Positions 1 to 8,189 are shown, numbered from the stretch's first letter. The stretch: 50,566 nt of DNA from an uncultured Clostridia bacterium (GCA_947624235.1 CANQJK010000003.1:1-50566), one strand, 5' to 3'. The notes: a model not told the origin generated them from the sequence alone. Program-made: numbers and translations.

Positions 1-1
1 T

Positions 2-3000
2 TCGGCAAGAGCATTGGCGGCTCACGCGCTGAATATTTTCGGCGACCACCAAGATGTGATGGCATGCCGTCAGACGGGCTTTGCAATGCTTGCCAGCAAC
101 TCCGTACAGGAAGCTATGGACATGGCGCTTGTGGCTCACCTTTCCACGTTGGAAGCGCGCGTACCCTTCCTGCACTTCTTCGACGGGTTCCGCACCAGTC
201 ACGAAGTGAGCAAGATAGACGAAATATCCTACGAGGATATGGACAAACTGCTCGACCGTCGCTATGTGGATGAGTTCCGCGCACGCGCGCTCAACCCCGA
301 ACATCCGCAACTGCAAGGCACTGCGCAAAACGGTGACATCTACTTCCAAAACAGAGAAGCGGCCAACAAATACTATCTTGCCACCCCCGCCATTGTAGAA
401 AAATACATGCAAAAAGTGGGAGAACTTACGGGCAGACATTATCATTTGTTTGACTATGTGGGCGCACCCGACGCCGAAAACGTAATCGTATTGATGGGTA
501 GTGGCGCCGAAGCCGTAGAGGAAACGGTGGACTACCTCACCGCTCGCGGAGAAAAAGTGGGCGTACTCAAAGTTCACCTGTACCGTCCTTTCTCTGCAAA
601 GCACTTTGTAGACGCGTTGCCCCTTTCCGTCAAGAACATTGCCGTGCTCGACCGCACCAAGGAACCCGGATCTCTCGGCGAACCCTTGTACCTCGACGTG
701 GTCGCGGCTCTTGCCGAACAAGGACGTCAGGCTAACGTTGTGGGTGGAAGATACGGCTTGGGAAGCAAGGAGTTCACTCCTTCCATGATACTTGCCATCT
801 ATCGCAACCTCCAAGGCGAACGCAAAAACCACTTCACCGTCGGCATCAACGACGACGTGACGGGAACTTCGCTCGAAGTGAAAGAGCTTATCGACGTTGC
901 GCCTCAGGGCACGACGCGTTGCAAGTTCTACGGTTTGGGAAGCGACGGCACCGTGGGAGCCAACAAAAACAGCATCAAGATCATCGGCGACCACACCGAT
1001 CTGTACGCACAGGGATACTTTGAGTACGACAGCAAAAAGAGTGGCGGTTTGACGATATCTCACCTGCGTTTCGGCAAAAATCCCATCAAATCCAGTTACC
1101 TCATCGATCAGGCGGAATTTATTGCCTGCCACAACCAAAGCTATGTGACGCGTTACGACGTGCTTGCAAGCGCCAAAGAGGGCGGAACGTTCCTTTTGAA
1201 CTGCTCTTGGAGCGACGAGGAATTGGAAAAAGAACTGCCCGCGTTCATGAAAAATCAAATTGCAAACAAACACCTCAAATTCTACACCATTGACGGATTG
1301 CACATCGCCATCAAAGCGGGAAGCGCCAAATCCACCAACATGGTGATGCAGGCGGCATTCTTCAAACTGGCGGATATCATTCCCTACGATCAGGCGGAAG
1401 AATACATGAAACAAGCCGTCATCAAATCCTACGGCAAAAAAGGTCAAAAGGTCATCGACGCCAACTTTGCCGCCATTGACGGAGCCGTTGCAGGCTTGCA
1501 CGAAGTAAACGTGCCTCAAAGTTGGGCAACCACTACCGAGGGCGCCGCGCTACCCGAGAAGACGGACAGCGAGTACTACGAAAGCTTTGTTCGTCCCATA
1601 ACCGAGCAAAAGGGCAACGATCTGCCCGTTTCCGCTTTCAACGAGGCGGGCGTCGTGCCTACGGGAACGACCAAGTTCGAAAAGCGCGGTATTGCGGTAA
1701 ACGTGCCCGTTTGGGTGCCCGAAAACTGTATCCAATGCAACCAGTGCTCCTTTGTCTGCCCGCACGCCTGCATTCGTCCCGTGCTTGTGGACGAAAACGA
1801 ACCTACCCCCGAGGGATTTGTGACCAAACCCGCCGTGGGAATAAAGGGCGCCAAGTTCCGTATTCAGGTAAGTCCGTTGGACTGCACGGGTTGCGGAAGT
1901 TGCGCCAACGTGTGCCCCGCTATCAAGGGCAAAGCGCTTGTGATGACTCCGTCGGAGCAGGTGCACGAAACGGAAAATTGGGAATACAGCCAAACAGTAA
2001 AACAAGCGGACAGCCCGCTCAACCCCGCAACGGTAAAGGGAAGTCAGTTCAAACAACCGCTGTTCGAGTTCTCGGGAGCATGCGCAGGTTGCGGAGAAAC
2101 GCCCTACGTCAAACTGGTCACGCAACTGTTCGGCGACAGAATGGTAGTTGCCAACGCAACGGGTTGTTCCAGTATCTACGGCGGATCGGCGCCCACTTGC
2201 CCCTACACCACCAACAAGGAAGGACACGGTCCCGCTTGGGCAAACAGCCTGTTTGAGGACAATGCGGAATTCGGCTACGGCATAAATCTTGCCTACACTC
2301 AACGCAGAAACCGCCTTGCGGACAAAATTGCTCGTCTTGCCGAACTGTGGAAGGATTGGCAAGAGGGAGTGGACGCCTGCAATGCTTGGATAGCCAACAA
2401 AGACGACGCAGAACAAAGCAAAAAGGCAAGCGCAGACCTCGTCAAATGCCTCGAAGAGTGCAAAGATTGCGGTTGCGAATGTGACCAACTTGTAGGCGAG
2501 ATCTATTCAGAAAAGGACTGCCTCGTCAAGAAATCCGTTTGGATCTTCGGCGGAGACGGCTGGGCATACGACATCGGCTACGGCGGTTTGGACCATGTGC
2601 TTGCAAGCGGTGAGGACGTCAACGTGCTTGTGCTGGACACCGAAGTGTACTCCAACACGGGCGGACAAGCGTCCAAATCTTCACCCACGGGTGCAGTTGC
2701 CAAATTTGCGGCCGCAGGCAAACGCGTAAAGAAAAAGGACCTCGGCATGATGGCAATGAGCTACGGCTACGTTTACGTTGCGCAAGTAGGCATGGGCGCA
2801 AATCAAGCGCAACTCGTCAAGGCGCTCACCGAAGCGGAAGCCTACCACGGACCGAGCCTCATCATCGCTTACGCTCCCTGCATCAACCACGGTTTGAACA
2901 TGGGCAAATCGCAAGAAGAGATCAAGCGCGCGGTAGATTGCGGATATTGGCAACTGTATCGCTATAATCCCACTCTTGTAGAACAGGGCAAGAACCCCTT

Positions 3001-3175
3001 CACGCTGGACAGCAAAGATCCAACGGGAGACTACCAAGAGTTCATCAAGGGCGAAACCCGCTACGCGTCTCTTGCCAAAACCAAGCCCGAAATTGCCGAA
3101 ACGCTGTTCGCCAAGTCGGAAAAAGACGCAAAGGAACGCGTGGAAAAATACAAGAAATTGGCAAATAAGGAATAA
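2..3175 (+). CDS. nifJ: Pyruvate:ferredoxin (flavodoxin) oxidoreductase, 5'-truncated by window edge
   Basis: Oxidises pyruvate with CoA to acetyl-CoA and CO2, passing electrons to ferredoxin or flavodoxin in the cytoplasm of anaerobes. The frame is open to the window edge and the first readable residues (SARALAAHALNIFGDHQDV) are internal to the family, so roughly 110-120 N-terminal residues are missing; the TTG at 14 is not the start. Counting from that TTG, the transketolase-type domains come first, then two [4Fe-4S] motifs near residues 572-583 (CIQCNQCSFVCP) and 622-633 (CTGCGSCANVCP). The C-terminal TPP-binding domain carries CAGCGETP near 690 and GDGWAYDIGYGG near 845. It is a single-chain homodimeric-type enzyme. 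A clear terminator follows within 60 bases, so it ends its transcript. Confidence 0.97.
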   Translation, partial: SARALAAHALNIFGDHQDVMACRQTGFAMLASNSVQEAMDMALVAHLSTLEARVPFLHFFDGFRTSHEVSKIDEISYEDMDKLLDRRYVDEFRARALNPEHPQLQGTAQNGDIYFQNREAANKYYLATPAIVEKYMQKVGELTGRHYHLFDYVGAPDAENVIVLMGSGAEAVEETVDYLTARGEKVGVLKVHLYRPFSAKHFVDALPLSVKNIAVLDRTKEPGSLGEPLYLDVVAALAEQGRQANVVGGRYGLGSKEFTPSMILAIYRNLQGERKNHFTVGINDDVTGTSLEVKELIDVAPQGTTRCKFYGLGSDGTVGANKNSIKIIGDHTDLYAQGYFEYDSKKSGGLTISHLRFGKNPIKSSYLIDQAEFIACHNQSYVTRYDVLASAKEGGTFLLNCSWSDEELEKELPAFMKNQIANKHLKFYTIDGLHIAIKAGSAKSTNMVMQAAFFKLADIIPYDQAEEYMKQAVIKSYGKKGQKVIDANFAAIDGAVAGLHEVNVPQSWATTTEGAALPEKTDSEYYESFVRPITEQKGNDLPVSAFNEAGVVPTGTTKFEKRGIAVNVPVWVPENCIQCNQCSFVCPHACIRPVLVDENEPTPEGFVTKPAVGIKGAKFRIQVSPLDCTGCGSCANVCPAIKGKALVMTPSEQVHETENWEYSQTVKQADSPLNPATVKGSQFKQPLFEFSGACAGCGETPYVKLVTQLFGDRMVVANATGCSSIYGGSAPTCPYTTNKEGHGPAWANSLFEDNAEFGYGINLAYTQRRNRLADKIARLAELWKDWQEGVDACNAWIANKDDAEQSKKASADLVKCLEECKDCGCECDQLVGEIYSEKDCLVKKSVWIFGGDGWAYDIGYGGLDHVLASGEDVNVLVLDTEVYSNTGGQASKSSPTGAVAKFAAAGKRVKKKDLGMMAMSYGYVYVAQVGMGANQAQLVKALTEAEAYHGPSLIIAYAPCINHGLNMGKSQEEIKRAVDCGYWQLYRYNPTLVEQGKNPFTLDSKDPTGDYQEFIKGETRYASLAKTKPEIAETLFAKSEKDAKERVEKYKKLANKE

Positions 3176-3229
3176 CATTTGCGCAAGCCACGCAAAATGC
3201 GCATAGACGCACCACTCTATTTCAAAAAC

Positions 3230-3261
3230 AATGCTCTCACTCTTCGGGTGGGAGCATTTTT
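3230..3261 (+). terminator. Rho-independent terminator of PFOR
   Basis: The arm ATGCTCTCAC pairs with GTGGGAGCAT (one G-U) around a TCTTCGG loop, followed by five T. It lies 55 bases after the nifJ stop codon. A weaker GC stem with a T6 run follows at about 3303-3332 and may be a back-up. Confidence 0.9.
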
Positions 3262-3447
3262 CTCGTCGCACATTAAAAACACGACGCCATATGTGCAAAA
3301 ACCGCCTCTCGCATGCTTGCAAAGGGCGTTTTTTCGCAGAGTACATGCCCTGTTGCGTTTGCGCGCATTTAACACGACGATCACTCGCGACGGGCGTGTT
3401 TTGCAATCGCCGATCGCAAAAGGCGGTTATCCGTTATACAAGAAAAG

Positions 3448-3573
3448 AGGCTGTCGCATAAACATTTTTTATACAAAATGACATCAAAAAAACGGCTTGA
3501 AAATATTGATTTCAAGTCGCTTTGTTGTATAATTATTCATTTTTGATCGTTTATGCGATCAATGCGATAGCCC
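3448..3573. repeat. MITE-like element A (inverted ends GGCTGTCGCA / TGCGATAGCC)
   Basis: A 126-bp non-coding element with terminal inverted repeats and a central 10-bp hairpin (CGGCTTGAAA / TTTCAAGTCG, 3493-3519) flanked by A- and T-runs. It reads almost continuously as the reverse complement of the element at 44500-44628, about nine positions in ten by eye. It lies between the convergent ends of nifJ and the hypothetical gene at 3582, where the central hairpin could end transcription in both directions. Confidence 0.85.
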
Positions 3574-3581
3574 TTTCGTTG

Positions 3582-4025
3582 CTATTTTTTCAAAGCGCAA
3601 ATTTCTTTGTTGATCTTTTGACTGTCGTCACTTGTAAAAGTGTCAAGGATCTCTTGCAGACTGTATTTTATGTCTTTTACGCAAACCCGAGGAATTTCAC
3701 AATCGAAACAGAGAAAGCCCTCACTGTCGATATACGCTCTCCAATAAATACTATCATCGTTGTACTTGTTTAGCAGTTCGGCGATTTGCGCAGTCCACGG
3801 ATATTTATCGAACATGAACGAAACGTCCAAACTTCCCTTGAATGCAACGTTGTAGTCGATGTACAGCAAAACATCCTGTTCCAAATATTTTACGTCGCAC
3901 GAAAAGACCACTTCGTCTTTCTTCATTTCTTGCTTATATTTCAATCCCATTTTGCGCAACACGCCTTTTATGCGTTTTGACGCCTTTTTCAAAGTTTTTT
4001 CTTTACTGAACAATCCGAATAACAT
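3582..4025 (-). CDS. Small hypothetical protein (147 aa)
   Basis: Not recognised with certainty. A soluble 147-residue protein with a Lys-rich N-terminus, no signal peptide and no membrane span. The alternating pattern of a strand-rich middle (FSCDVKYLEQDVLLYIDY) and a helical C-terminus loosely resembles small YbjN/secretion-chaperone-like folds, but this is only an impression. The start is set by a strong AGGAGG seven bases before the ATG. It lies 16 bases behind the membrane-protein gene at 4042 on the same strand, so the two probably share a transcript. Its stop codon almost touches MITE-like element A. Confidence 0.75.
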   Translation of the reverse strand: MLFGLFSKEKTLKKASKRIKGVLRKMGLKYKQEMKKDEVVFSCDVKYLEQDVLLYIDYNVAFKGSLDVSFMFDKYPWTAQIAELLNKYNDDSIYWRAYIDSEGFLCFDCEIPRVCVKDIKYSLQEILDTFTSDDSQKINKEICALKK

Positions 4026-4041
4026 TTTTACCTCCTAATTT

Positions 4042-4581
4042 TTATCTTCTTCTGTTCCTTGCTCTTCTCCTGTGTACAAAATAAGAAATAATCAAAAACA
4101 GGCAAAAAGCTTCCTCAGCCACAAAAGGAAGCCAAGCTATTTGAGCCCACAACCCCAACGCCGAAGCGATTGCCGTAGATACCAACACCATGATCAGTTT
4201 TACCCACCAAGCGGGACGATCGTGCTCCACCTCTTTTTCCTCGACCGTCACATTGTCACTGAATATGCCGTGATCCACATGGGTGGTACTTTCCGTAGTT
4301 GTCCAACTTTCTGCGCCGATGTCTGTAAAAAGAAAATAGAAGTACAAAAAATTGGAAATAATATACATGCCGATCCGCGTTGTTTTGTCCGCAATAAACG
4401 AAGTGCCGAAAACCGCCCCCGATACCAAAAACAAAAAGACTTGATACCCCACATAAAACCTATTGCTGAGGTAGTCGAGCAATTTGTTCAACAGCACCAT
4501 CAACACTATGGCGCCCACGACAACTGCAATTATTATGCCCACCGTTGCGCCGGCACTGATTTCCGAAAGTAAATCTAACAT
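4042..4581 (-). CDS. Hypothetical multi-pass membrane protein (179 aa)
   Basis: Family not recognised. About five hydrophobic segments (near residues 13-32, 45-64, 70-88, 127-145 and 149-167) are separated by a polar loop of roughly 38 residues (90-127) rich in Thr, Glu and Asp. The protein ends in an Arg-rich tail (HRRRARNRRR) that should stay cytoplasmic. The start follows a strong AAGGAGG. It is the first gene of a two-gene minus-strand unit with the 147-aa protein. A TTGACA-18-TATATT promoter lies just upstream, back-to-back with that of the HTH regulator at 4698, so that regulator may control this pair. Confidence 0.75.
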   Translation of the reverse strand: MLDLLSEISAGATVGIIIAVVVGAIVLMVLLNKLLDYLSNRFYVGYQVFLFLVSGAVFGTSFIADKTTRIGMYIISNFLYFYFLFTDIGAESWTTTESTTHVDHGIFSDNVTVEEKEVEHDRPAWWVKLIMVLVSTAIASALGLWAQIAWLPFVAEEAFCLFLIISYFVHRRRARNRRR

Positions 4582-4610
4582 TTTTTCCTCCTTAACAACA
4601 GTCCAATATT

Positions 4611-4664
4611 AATATACCAAAGTATTTCGAGGTTTGTCAAGCGATTTTGTACAATAGTATTGTA
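4611..4664. promoter_or_regulatory. Divergent promoters sharing a -35 region, with a palindromic operator
   Basis: On the minus strand, TTGACA (4635-4640) and TATATT (4611-4616) with an 18-bp spacer serve the membrane-protein pair. On the plus strand, TTGTCA (4634-4639) and TATTGT (4658-4663) with an 18-bp spacer serve the HTH gene. The two -35 boxes overlap in TTGTCAA. The near-perfect palindrome TACAATAGTATTGTA (4650-4664) covers the plus-strand -10 region and is a natural candidate operator for the adjacent HTH protein. Confidence 0.6.
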
Positions 4665-4697
4665 ATTTTTGACAAATTTCAACAAGGAGCAAAGGGT

Positions 4698-5015
4698 ATG
4701 CTGAGTGAAAATATAAAAAAGTTGCGCCTCGCGCGAGGTATAAGTCAAGTGGAACTTGCAAGAGCACTGAGTGTGAGCAAGCAGTGCGTGTCCAATTGGG
4801 AAAATGACAATATCCAACCCTCAGTGGAAATGCTTGTGCGCATTGCCAAATTTTTCAACACTTCCACCGATTATTTGCTTGACTTGGATACGGAAGATCA
4901 TCTTTGCATAAGGGGCTTGACAGAATTACAAGCGATGCACCTCAAACTGCTGATAGAAGATCTTAAAGGAGCAAACGCCAATAGTTCAAACACTGCTTTT
5001 ACAGAAAAAAAATAA
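4698..5015 (+). CDS. XRE-family HTH transcriptional regulator (105 aa)
   Basis: A Cro/CI-type DNA-binding protein. The helix-turn-helix lies near residues 6-60 (LSENIKKLRLARGISQVELA, then SVSKQCVSNWEN and a hydrophobic STDYLLDL end), followed by a helical tail of about 40 residues. The ATG at 4698 is chosen because AAGGAG sits eight bases before it; a frame extension to TTG at 4647 would begin inside the promoter and operator. It is divergent from the 4042-4581 gene. A palindrome over its own -10 region suggests autorepression and co-control of the neighbour, which is inference. Confidence 0.88.
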   Translation: MLSENIKKLRLARGISQVELARALSVSKQCVSNWENDNIQPSVEMLVRIAKFFNTSTDYLLDLDTEDHLCIRGLTELQAMHLKLLIEDLKGANANSSNTAFTEKK

Positions 5016-5211
5016 AATTATTGCGCTGTACAAGCCACATTGGCACAGCGCGGATAATAAATTAAGACAAGGACGACAAAATGGTTCTTTGTCAAATGTT
5101 TGAATGAAAGTAGTTTTTTGCAAATCAACTTAATGGAAATAAGTGACGTTGCTGTCGTAAAATATGTCGCAAAAGGTCATCGCTTCACTGTGTGCGGTTT
5201 CGAAAAATCGA

Positions 5212-5238
5212 CAATGCCCTTTTTCGTAAAGGGCGTTG
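5212..5238 (-). terminator. Hairpin between convergent regulator genes
   Basis: CAATGCCCTTT pairs with AAAGGGCGTTG around a short TTCGT loop. It lies just after the stop of the minus-strand gene at 5243; in that direction a short T-rich stretch follows. A second inverted repeat (GCGCTGT / ACAGCGC, about 5017-5057) lies right behind the HTH gene at 5015 but lacks a T-run. Confidence 0.5.
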
Positions 5239-5242
5239 CTTG

Positions 5243-5605
5243 TTATATTCGTATGCGCACGACGTCGCCGTCCTCCGAACAAACGTACACAAGATCGAAA
5301 TGACCGCAGAGGCGGACAGTGTCGCGCAGGGCACGATAAAAACACAGGATCTGCTCACGGGATAGATCACTCTGCCGACTGTGCGTACATTCGCCGTCAC
5401 CTGCCGAAAACTGTTGACATTGCAGGGTACCCGAGACTTCACATGCAGACTCGTCGGCTTTCGGTGCATTGCACTGCGCGTATGACATCGCTGTACGGTC
5501 TGAATATTTGCACAGCAATTTAATTACAGGTTTAACGGTGAGTAGCGACAGTGGCAACCAAAGGCGCAGACCTATCTTGCCCTTTTGGGCGATGTAAATT
5601 GTCAT
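5243..5605 (-). CDS. Small partner protein of HTH regulator (120 aa)
   Basis: Resembles the small proteins often encoded directly behind HTH/SHOCT-like regulators in Bacillota. It has an N-terminal segment of basic and hydrophobic strands (IAQKGKIGLRLWLPLSLLT), a variable Cys/Ser-rich middle, and a C-terminal helix-strand block (LSREQILCFYRALRD ... VYVCSEDGDVVRIRI). The end block echoes the end of the upstream regulator (DVESADGDHVEIWVE), so the two probably share a domain. The start is the ATG overlapping the regulator's stop as TGATG (translational coupling). Its molecular role is unknown; a ligand-sensing or regulator-modulating role is inference. Confidence 0.72.
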   Translation of the reverse strand: MTIYIAQKGKIGLRLWLPLSLLTVKPVIKLLCKYSDRTAMSYAQCNAPKADESACEVSGTLQCQQFSAGDGECTHSRQSDLSREQILCFYRALRDTVRLCGHFDLVYVCSEDGDVVRIRI

Positions 5606-6093
5606 CACTCTACCCAAATCTCGACGTGATCGCCGTCGGCACTTTCCACATCTATCAGTTTACCCACCACGCCATTCTCCACAAGCGAATATATCTGCTT
5701 GAAATCGATATTGGCAAGGTTGATGTTACCGGTGGAAACAGGTATATTTGCACCGCTATCCAGAAACACCTTGACCACGGCGAGGGGTAAATTGACGTTG
5801 ACTTTGTCGCCGTCGGAGGAATTTGCCTTTATGTGTAAAAACATCTTACCTATATCCTTACGATCAGCGACAGGGACATATTGCGTTGTGGGTTGTTTGC
5901 CCAGCAACTCATCCAGAGTTACGCCGAGAATGTCCGACAGCTCGTTCAACACCGATATGTCGGGTGCGGAAATGTCGTTTTCCCACTTGGACACTGCCTG
6001 AAACGTAATATTAAGTTTGGTTGCCACTTCTTCTTGGGTAAGATTTGCCTGCTTGCGTAGACGTTGCAAGCGTTGACCGAAAGTTTCGTTCAT
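5605..6093 (-). CDS. XRE-family HTH regulator with C-terminal strand-rich domain (162 aa)
   Basis: Transcriptional regulator. The N-terminal helix-turn-helix (about residues 5-62: QRLQRLRKQANLTQEEVATK, ITFQAVSKWE, VTLDELLGK) is followed by a C-terminal domain (about 75-162) made of repeated strands, including SSDGDKVNVNLPLAVVKVFL and SADGDHVEIWVE, as in regulators with a SHOCT-like/DUF4097-like tail. An AAGGAG precedes the ATG. It is translationally coupled to the 120-aa gene through TGATG. A -10 hexamer and a GTAC inverted repeat in the start region suggest autoregulation. Confidence 0.85.
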   Translation of the reverse strand: MNETFGQRLQRLRKQANLTQEEVATKLNITFQAVSKWENDISAPDISVLNELSDILGVTLDELLGKQPTTQYVPVADRKDIGKMFLHIKANSSDGDKVNVNLPLAVVKVFLDSGANIPVSTGNINLANIDFKQIYSLVENGVVGKLIDVESADGDHVEIWVE

Positions 6094-6117
6094 AATATTC
6101 TCCTTAAAAATTCAGTA

Positions 6118-6143
6118 GTACTTTGTTGTACGACAGAATTATA
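6118..6143 (-). promoter_or_regulatory. -10 box and palindrome before the HTH/partner operon
   Basis: A perfect TATAAT (6138-6143, minus strand) lies 44 bases before the start codon; no good -35 is visible at 17 bp. The inverted repeat GTACAACAAAGTAC (6118-6131) falls at the expected transcription start and could be the regulator's own operator. Confidence 0.5.
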
Positions 6144-6387
6144 CCTCCTCGGACGGTCAAAAAACAGCGACTGTTTGGCGAATCGGTCTTTGATCGCTCA
6201 ACCAAACGGGGAAAGATCACTCAACAGTCGGTTGAATAGTTGTAACTTGTGAAGATTAGCAGAATATCGATTGTCGCGCGGAATCGGTCTGTAAGTAAAG
6301 CGCGATCCCTTTCGTCCGTCGTGCGTCGGCTTACTGCAAGAGCAACAAGCGGAACACTTTGCAGTTCGATAACCTCGTATGCAGGTA

Positions 6388-7719
6388 TCACTTGTAGTAA
6401 CTGTTCGGGCGGTCGTTGACGTTCAGCGCACCGTAGTCGGCTTGACCGAGAGATATCTCTATCACAGTGACGCCCTTTTCCATTTGATTGCCCTCTTCGT
6501 CCGTCCAAAGTTTGGCGTTGTACAGCACTTTGCCCGTCAATATCTTGGGATTATTGAAGAATGGGTAGGTGTGGTAACCGCAACACAGTCCGTACGCGAG
6601 ATAGATGTCGTCGTAGTACCCTTTGAGATTGTTGACGTGATCGTGTCCGCAAAACAGCGCCTTGGTGCAATCGCTGTCTTTTATGTACTTGAATACGTCG
6701 GGGTGGTCGGTAACGCCCTCGGCATTGCCCTGATAAAATATCCCCACTGTGTAGCCATCGTCGCCCCACACAAATTCGCTGTCCTTTTTGTCGCTTTCGC
6801 GCACCACTCCCTTTACGTCGCGTATTTCCGCTTGGGGAAGTTTCTCCTCTACAATTGCGGGTATTTCGCGCCCGTTTGCCAACTCGTTTAGATAGTACAT
6901 GTTGGCGAATTCCTTGATGGGAATGTGAAAGAACATACTGCTTTGGATATCAGATTTGATGTTTTTCAGTCCGTCAACAGCCCAAACGTACCAATCCATT
7001 TGGCTTTGATGTATCCAATCGTACACCCAATCCGTCAAAGCGACGTTGTCTGCTTCGGGATACATTCCGCTATCCAAACATACAAGGCTGTAAATGAGGT
7101 TTTCCTCCTTGCGCTCCCCCTTGAAGATGTTTACCAAAAAGTTGCTTTCGCCGTACACATCGCTCGGACCGGGATCGAACAGGCAATATTCGTACCGCTT
7201 TAACAAGTTGTAGATCGTGTACTTGCTACAATCGAATTGACTGTCGTGGTTGCCGTAGACAAAGGTCCAATACTGCTGACGCTCCTCCATAAAGTTGCAA
7301 AAGTATTTGAACGCACTGTGACTGAACACAGACAGCGTCAAATCGCCCGTCACAACGCAAATGTCGGGCTTTTCCTCTTTGATAGCGCGGTCCAACAGAT
7401 CCATTGTTTTGGTGTCGCGCGTAAAGGATCCGAATTTTATTTGCGGATCGGCTATCTGCATTATCTTCAATTCGTCAGCGTCCTTGTCCACCACCAACGA
7501 CGGGAACAGGTCGATATCGAATTTGGCTTTGCCGTTGTCGAACACATAACTTCCGTACGGCTCGGACGGTTCCTTGCTGTGCACTGCCCAACAAATGCCG
7601 TACACCGCAATAAAGATCAACACCACCGCCAAAATACCGCCCACAACGGACCAAATTATCTTGCGCCGTTTTTTTCTTTTGTCTTTCTTTGTTTCCTGCG
7701 TAGAATTATCCCTTGCCAT
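6388..7719 (-). CDS. Membrane-anchored calcineurin-like metallophosphoesterase (443 aa)
   Basis: Predicted dinuclear-metal phosphoesterase held outside the membrane. Residues 1-20 are highly basic and 21-46 form one transmembrane anchor, so the catalytic domain is extracytoplasmic. Visible family motifs are D91-P-Q93 (usually D-x-H), GD126 in VVTGDLT, GNH158D, H265 in FFHIP and GH359DH361. The His-to-Gln change in motif I is noteworthy and may alter metal choice, although Dcr2/PAP29-like relatives vary here. Substrate unknown. It has its own promoter and an AGAGGT ribosome site, and appears monocistronic. Confidence 0.88.
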   Translation of the reverse strand: MARDNSTQETKKDKRKKRRKIIWSVVGGILAVVLIFIAVYGICWAVHSKEPSEPYGSYVFDNGKAKFDIDLFPSLVVDKDADELKIMQIADPQIKFGSFTRDTKTMDLLDRAIKEEKPDICVVTGDLTLSVFSHSAFKYFCNFMEERQQYWTFVYGNHDSQFDCSKYTIYNLLKRYEYCLFDPGPSDVYGESNFLVNIFKGERKEENLIYSLVCLDSGMYPEADNVALTDWVYDWIHQSQMDWYVWAVDGLKNIKSDIQSSMFFHIPIKEFANMYYLNELANGREIPAIVEEKLPQAEIRDVKGVVRESDKKDSEFVWGDDGYTVGIFYQGNAEGVTDHPDVFKYIKDSDCTKALFCGHDHVNNLKGYYDDIYLAYGLCCGYHTYPFFNNPKILTGKVLYNAKLWTDEEGNQMEKGVTVIEISLGQADYGALNVNDRPNSYYK

Positions 7720-7748
7720 AGTTACCTCTGCAAAATATTTATAGGCAT

Positions 7749-7776
7749 ATTATACCACAGTTTTGCGCAAAGTCAA
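7749..7776 (-). promoter_or_regulatory. Sigma-70-type promoter of the phosphoesterase gene
   Basis: TTGACT (7771-7776) and TATAAT (7749-7754) on the minus strand with a 16-bp spacer, about 30 bases before the start codon at 7719. Confidence 0.75.
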
Positions 7777-7803
7777 GCCCGCCCCTTTTGCCGAAGCAAG
7801 CAG

Positions 7804-7838
7804 AAAAAAGCGCCCTTCCCTCTTGAAGGGAAAGGCAC
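7804..7838 (-). terminator. Rho-independent terminator after the 71-aa gene
   Basis: On the minus strand GTGCCTTTCCCT pairs with AGGGAAGGGCGC (12 bp, two G-U) and is followed by six T. It isolates the 71-aa gene from the phosphoesterase promoter immediately downstream. Confidence 0.9.
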
Positions 7839-7871
7839 TTTGCATACAAATCAGATCTTTGTGCGGACAGC

Positions 7872-8087
7872 TCACATCTCCCACAACAGTTTGGGATAGG
7901 TCGCATTTGACGGATCGAAGTACCAAACTTCTTCGCCCCAATAGAGCTTTTCCGCAAGAAATTCTCTGCCGAAAATAGTCAGCGCGTCGTGCGACTCCAC
8001 CAGATCGGGAGCAAACGCTCCTCCTTGGCAAACGTTATCGGAAACGTAGTCACCGCTTAACGTGCCGAAAATCAAATACTTTTTCAT
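7872..8087 (-). CDS. Hypothetical protein (71 aa)
   Basis: Not recognised. A short soluble, acidic and aromatic-rich protein (KLYWGEEVWYFDPSN near the C-terminus) with no signal peptide and no Cys pair. Support that it is real: an AGGAGG seven bases before the ATG, and a strong terminator 34 bases after the stop. It stands alone between the phosphoesterase and a gene-free region. Function cannot be inferred. Confidence 0.65.
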   Translation of the reverse strand: MKKYLIFGTLSGDYVSDNVCQGGAFAPDLVESHDALTIFGREFLAEKLYWGEEVWYFDPSNATYPKLLWEM

Positions 8088-8135
8088 TCTTCCCTCCTTG
8101 CTTGTTTATGTCGTTGGTTATTGCAAAACGGCAAC

Positions 8136-8167
8136 AAAAAAAGTGCCGTATCTACCGAAACGGCACT
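8136..8167 (-). terminator. Strong terminator with no coding gene directly upstream
   Basis: On the minus strand AGTGCCGT and ACGGCACT (8-bp perfect stem) enclose a 10-base loop and are followed by an uninterrupted T-run. The nearest upstream gene on that strand ends 790 bases away, so the terminator more plausibly ends a non-coding transcript that includes the palindrome at 8190-8292. Confidence 0.8.
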
Positions 8168-8189
8168 AGTAGAATATGCGTCCCGATAG

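Larger units (their letters stand above)
3176..3581. other. Gene-free interval after nifJ
   Basis: Contains the nifJ terminator and MITE-like element A. Short reading frames here have no ribosome site and no recognisable protein. Nothing else was seen. Confidence 0.7.

Noticed and set aside
1550..2488. Long minus-strand reading frame opposite the PFOR gene
   Set aside because: It lies wholly within a strongly conserved gene, has no ribosome site and gives a protein with no recognisable pattern; a codon-bias shadow.
5100..5303. 67-codon plus-strand frame
   Set aside because: No ribosome site, and it overlaps the intergenic hairpin and the coupled minus-strand gene at 5243, which has better support.
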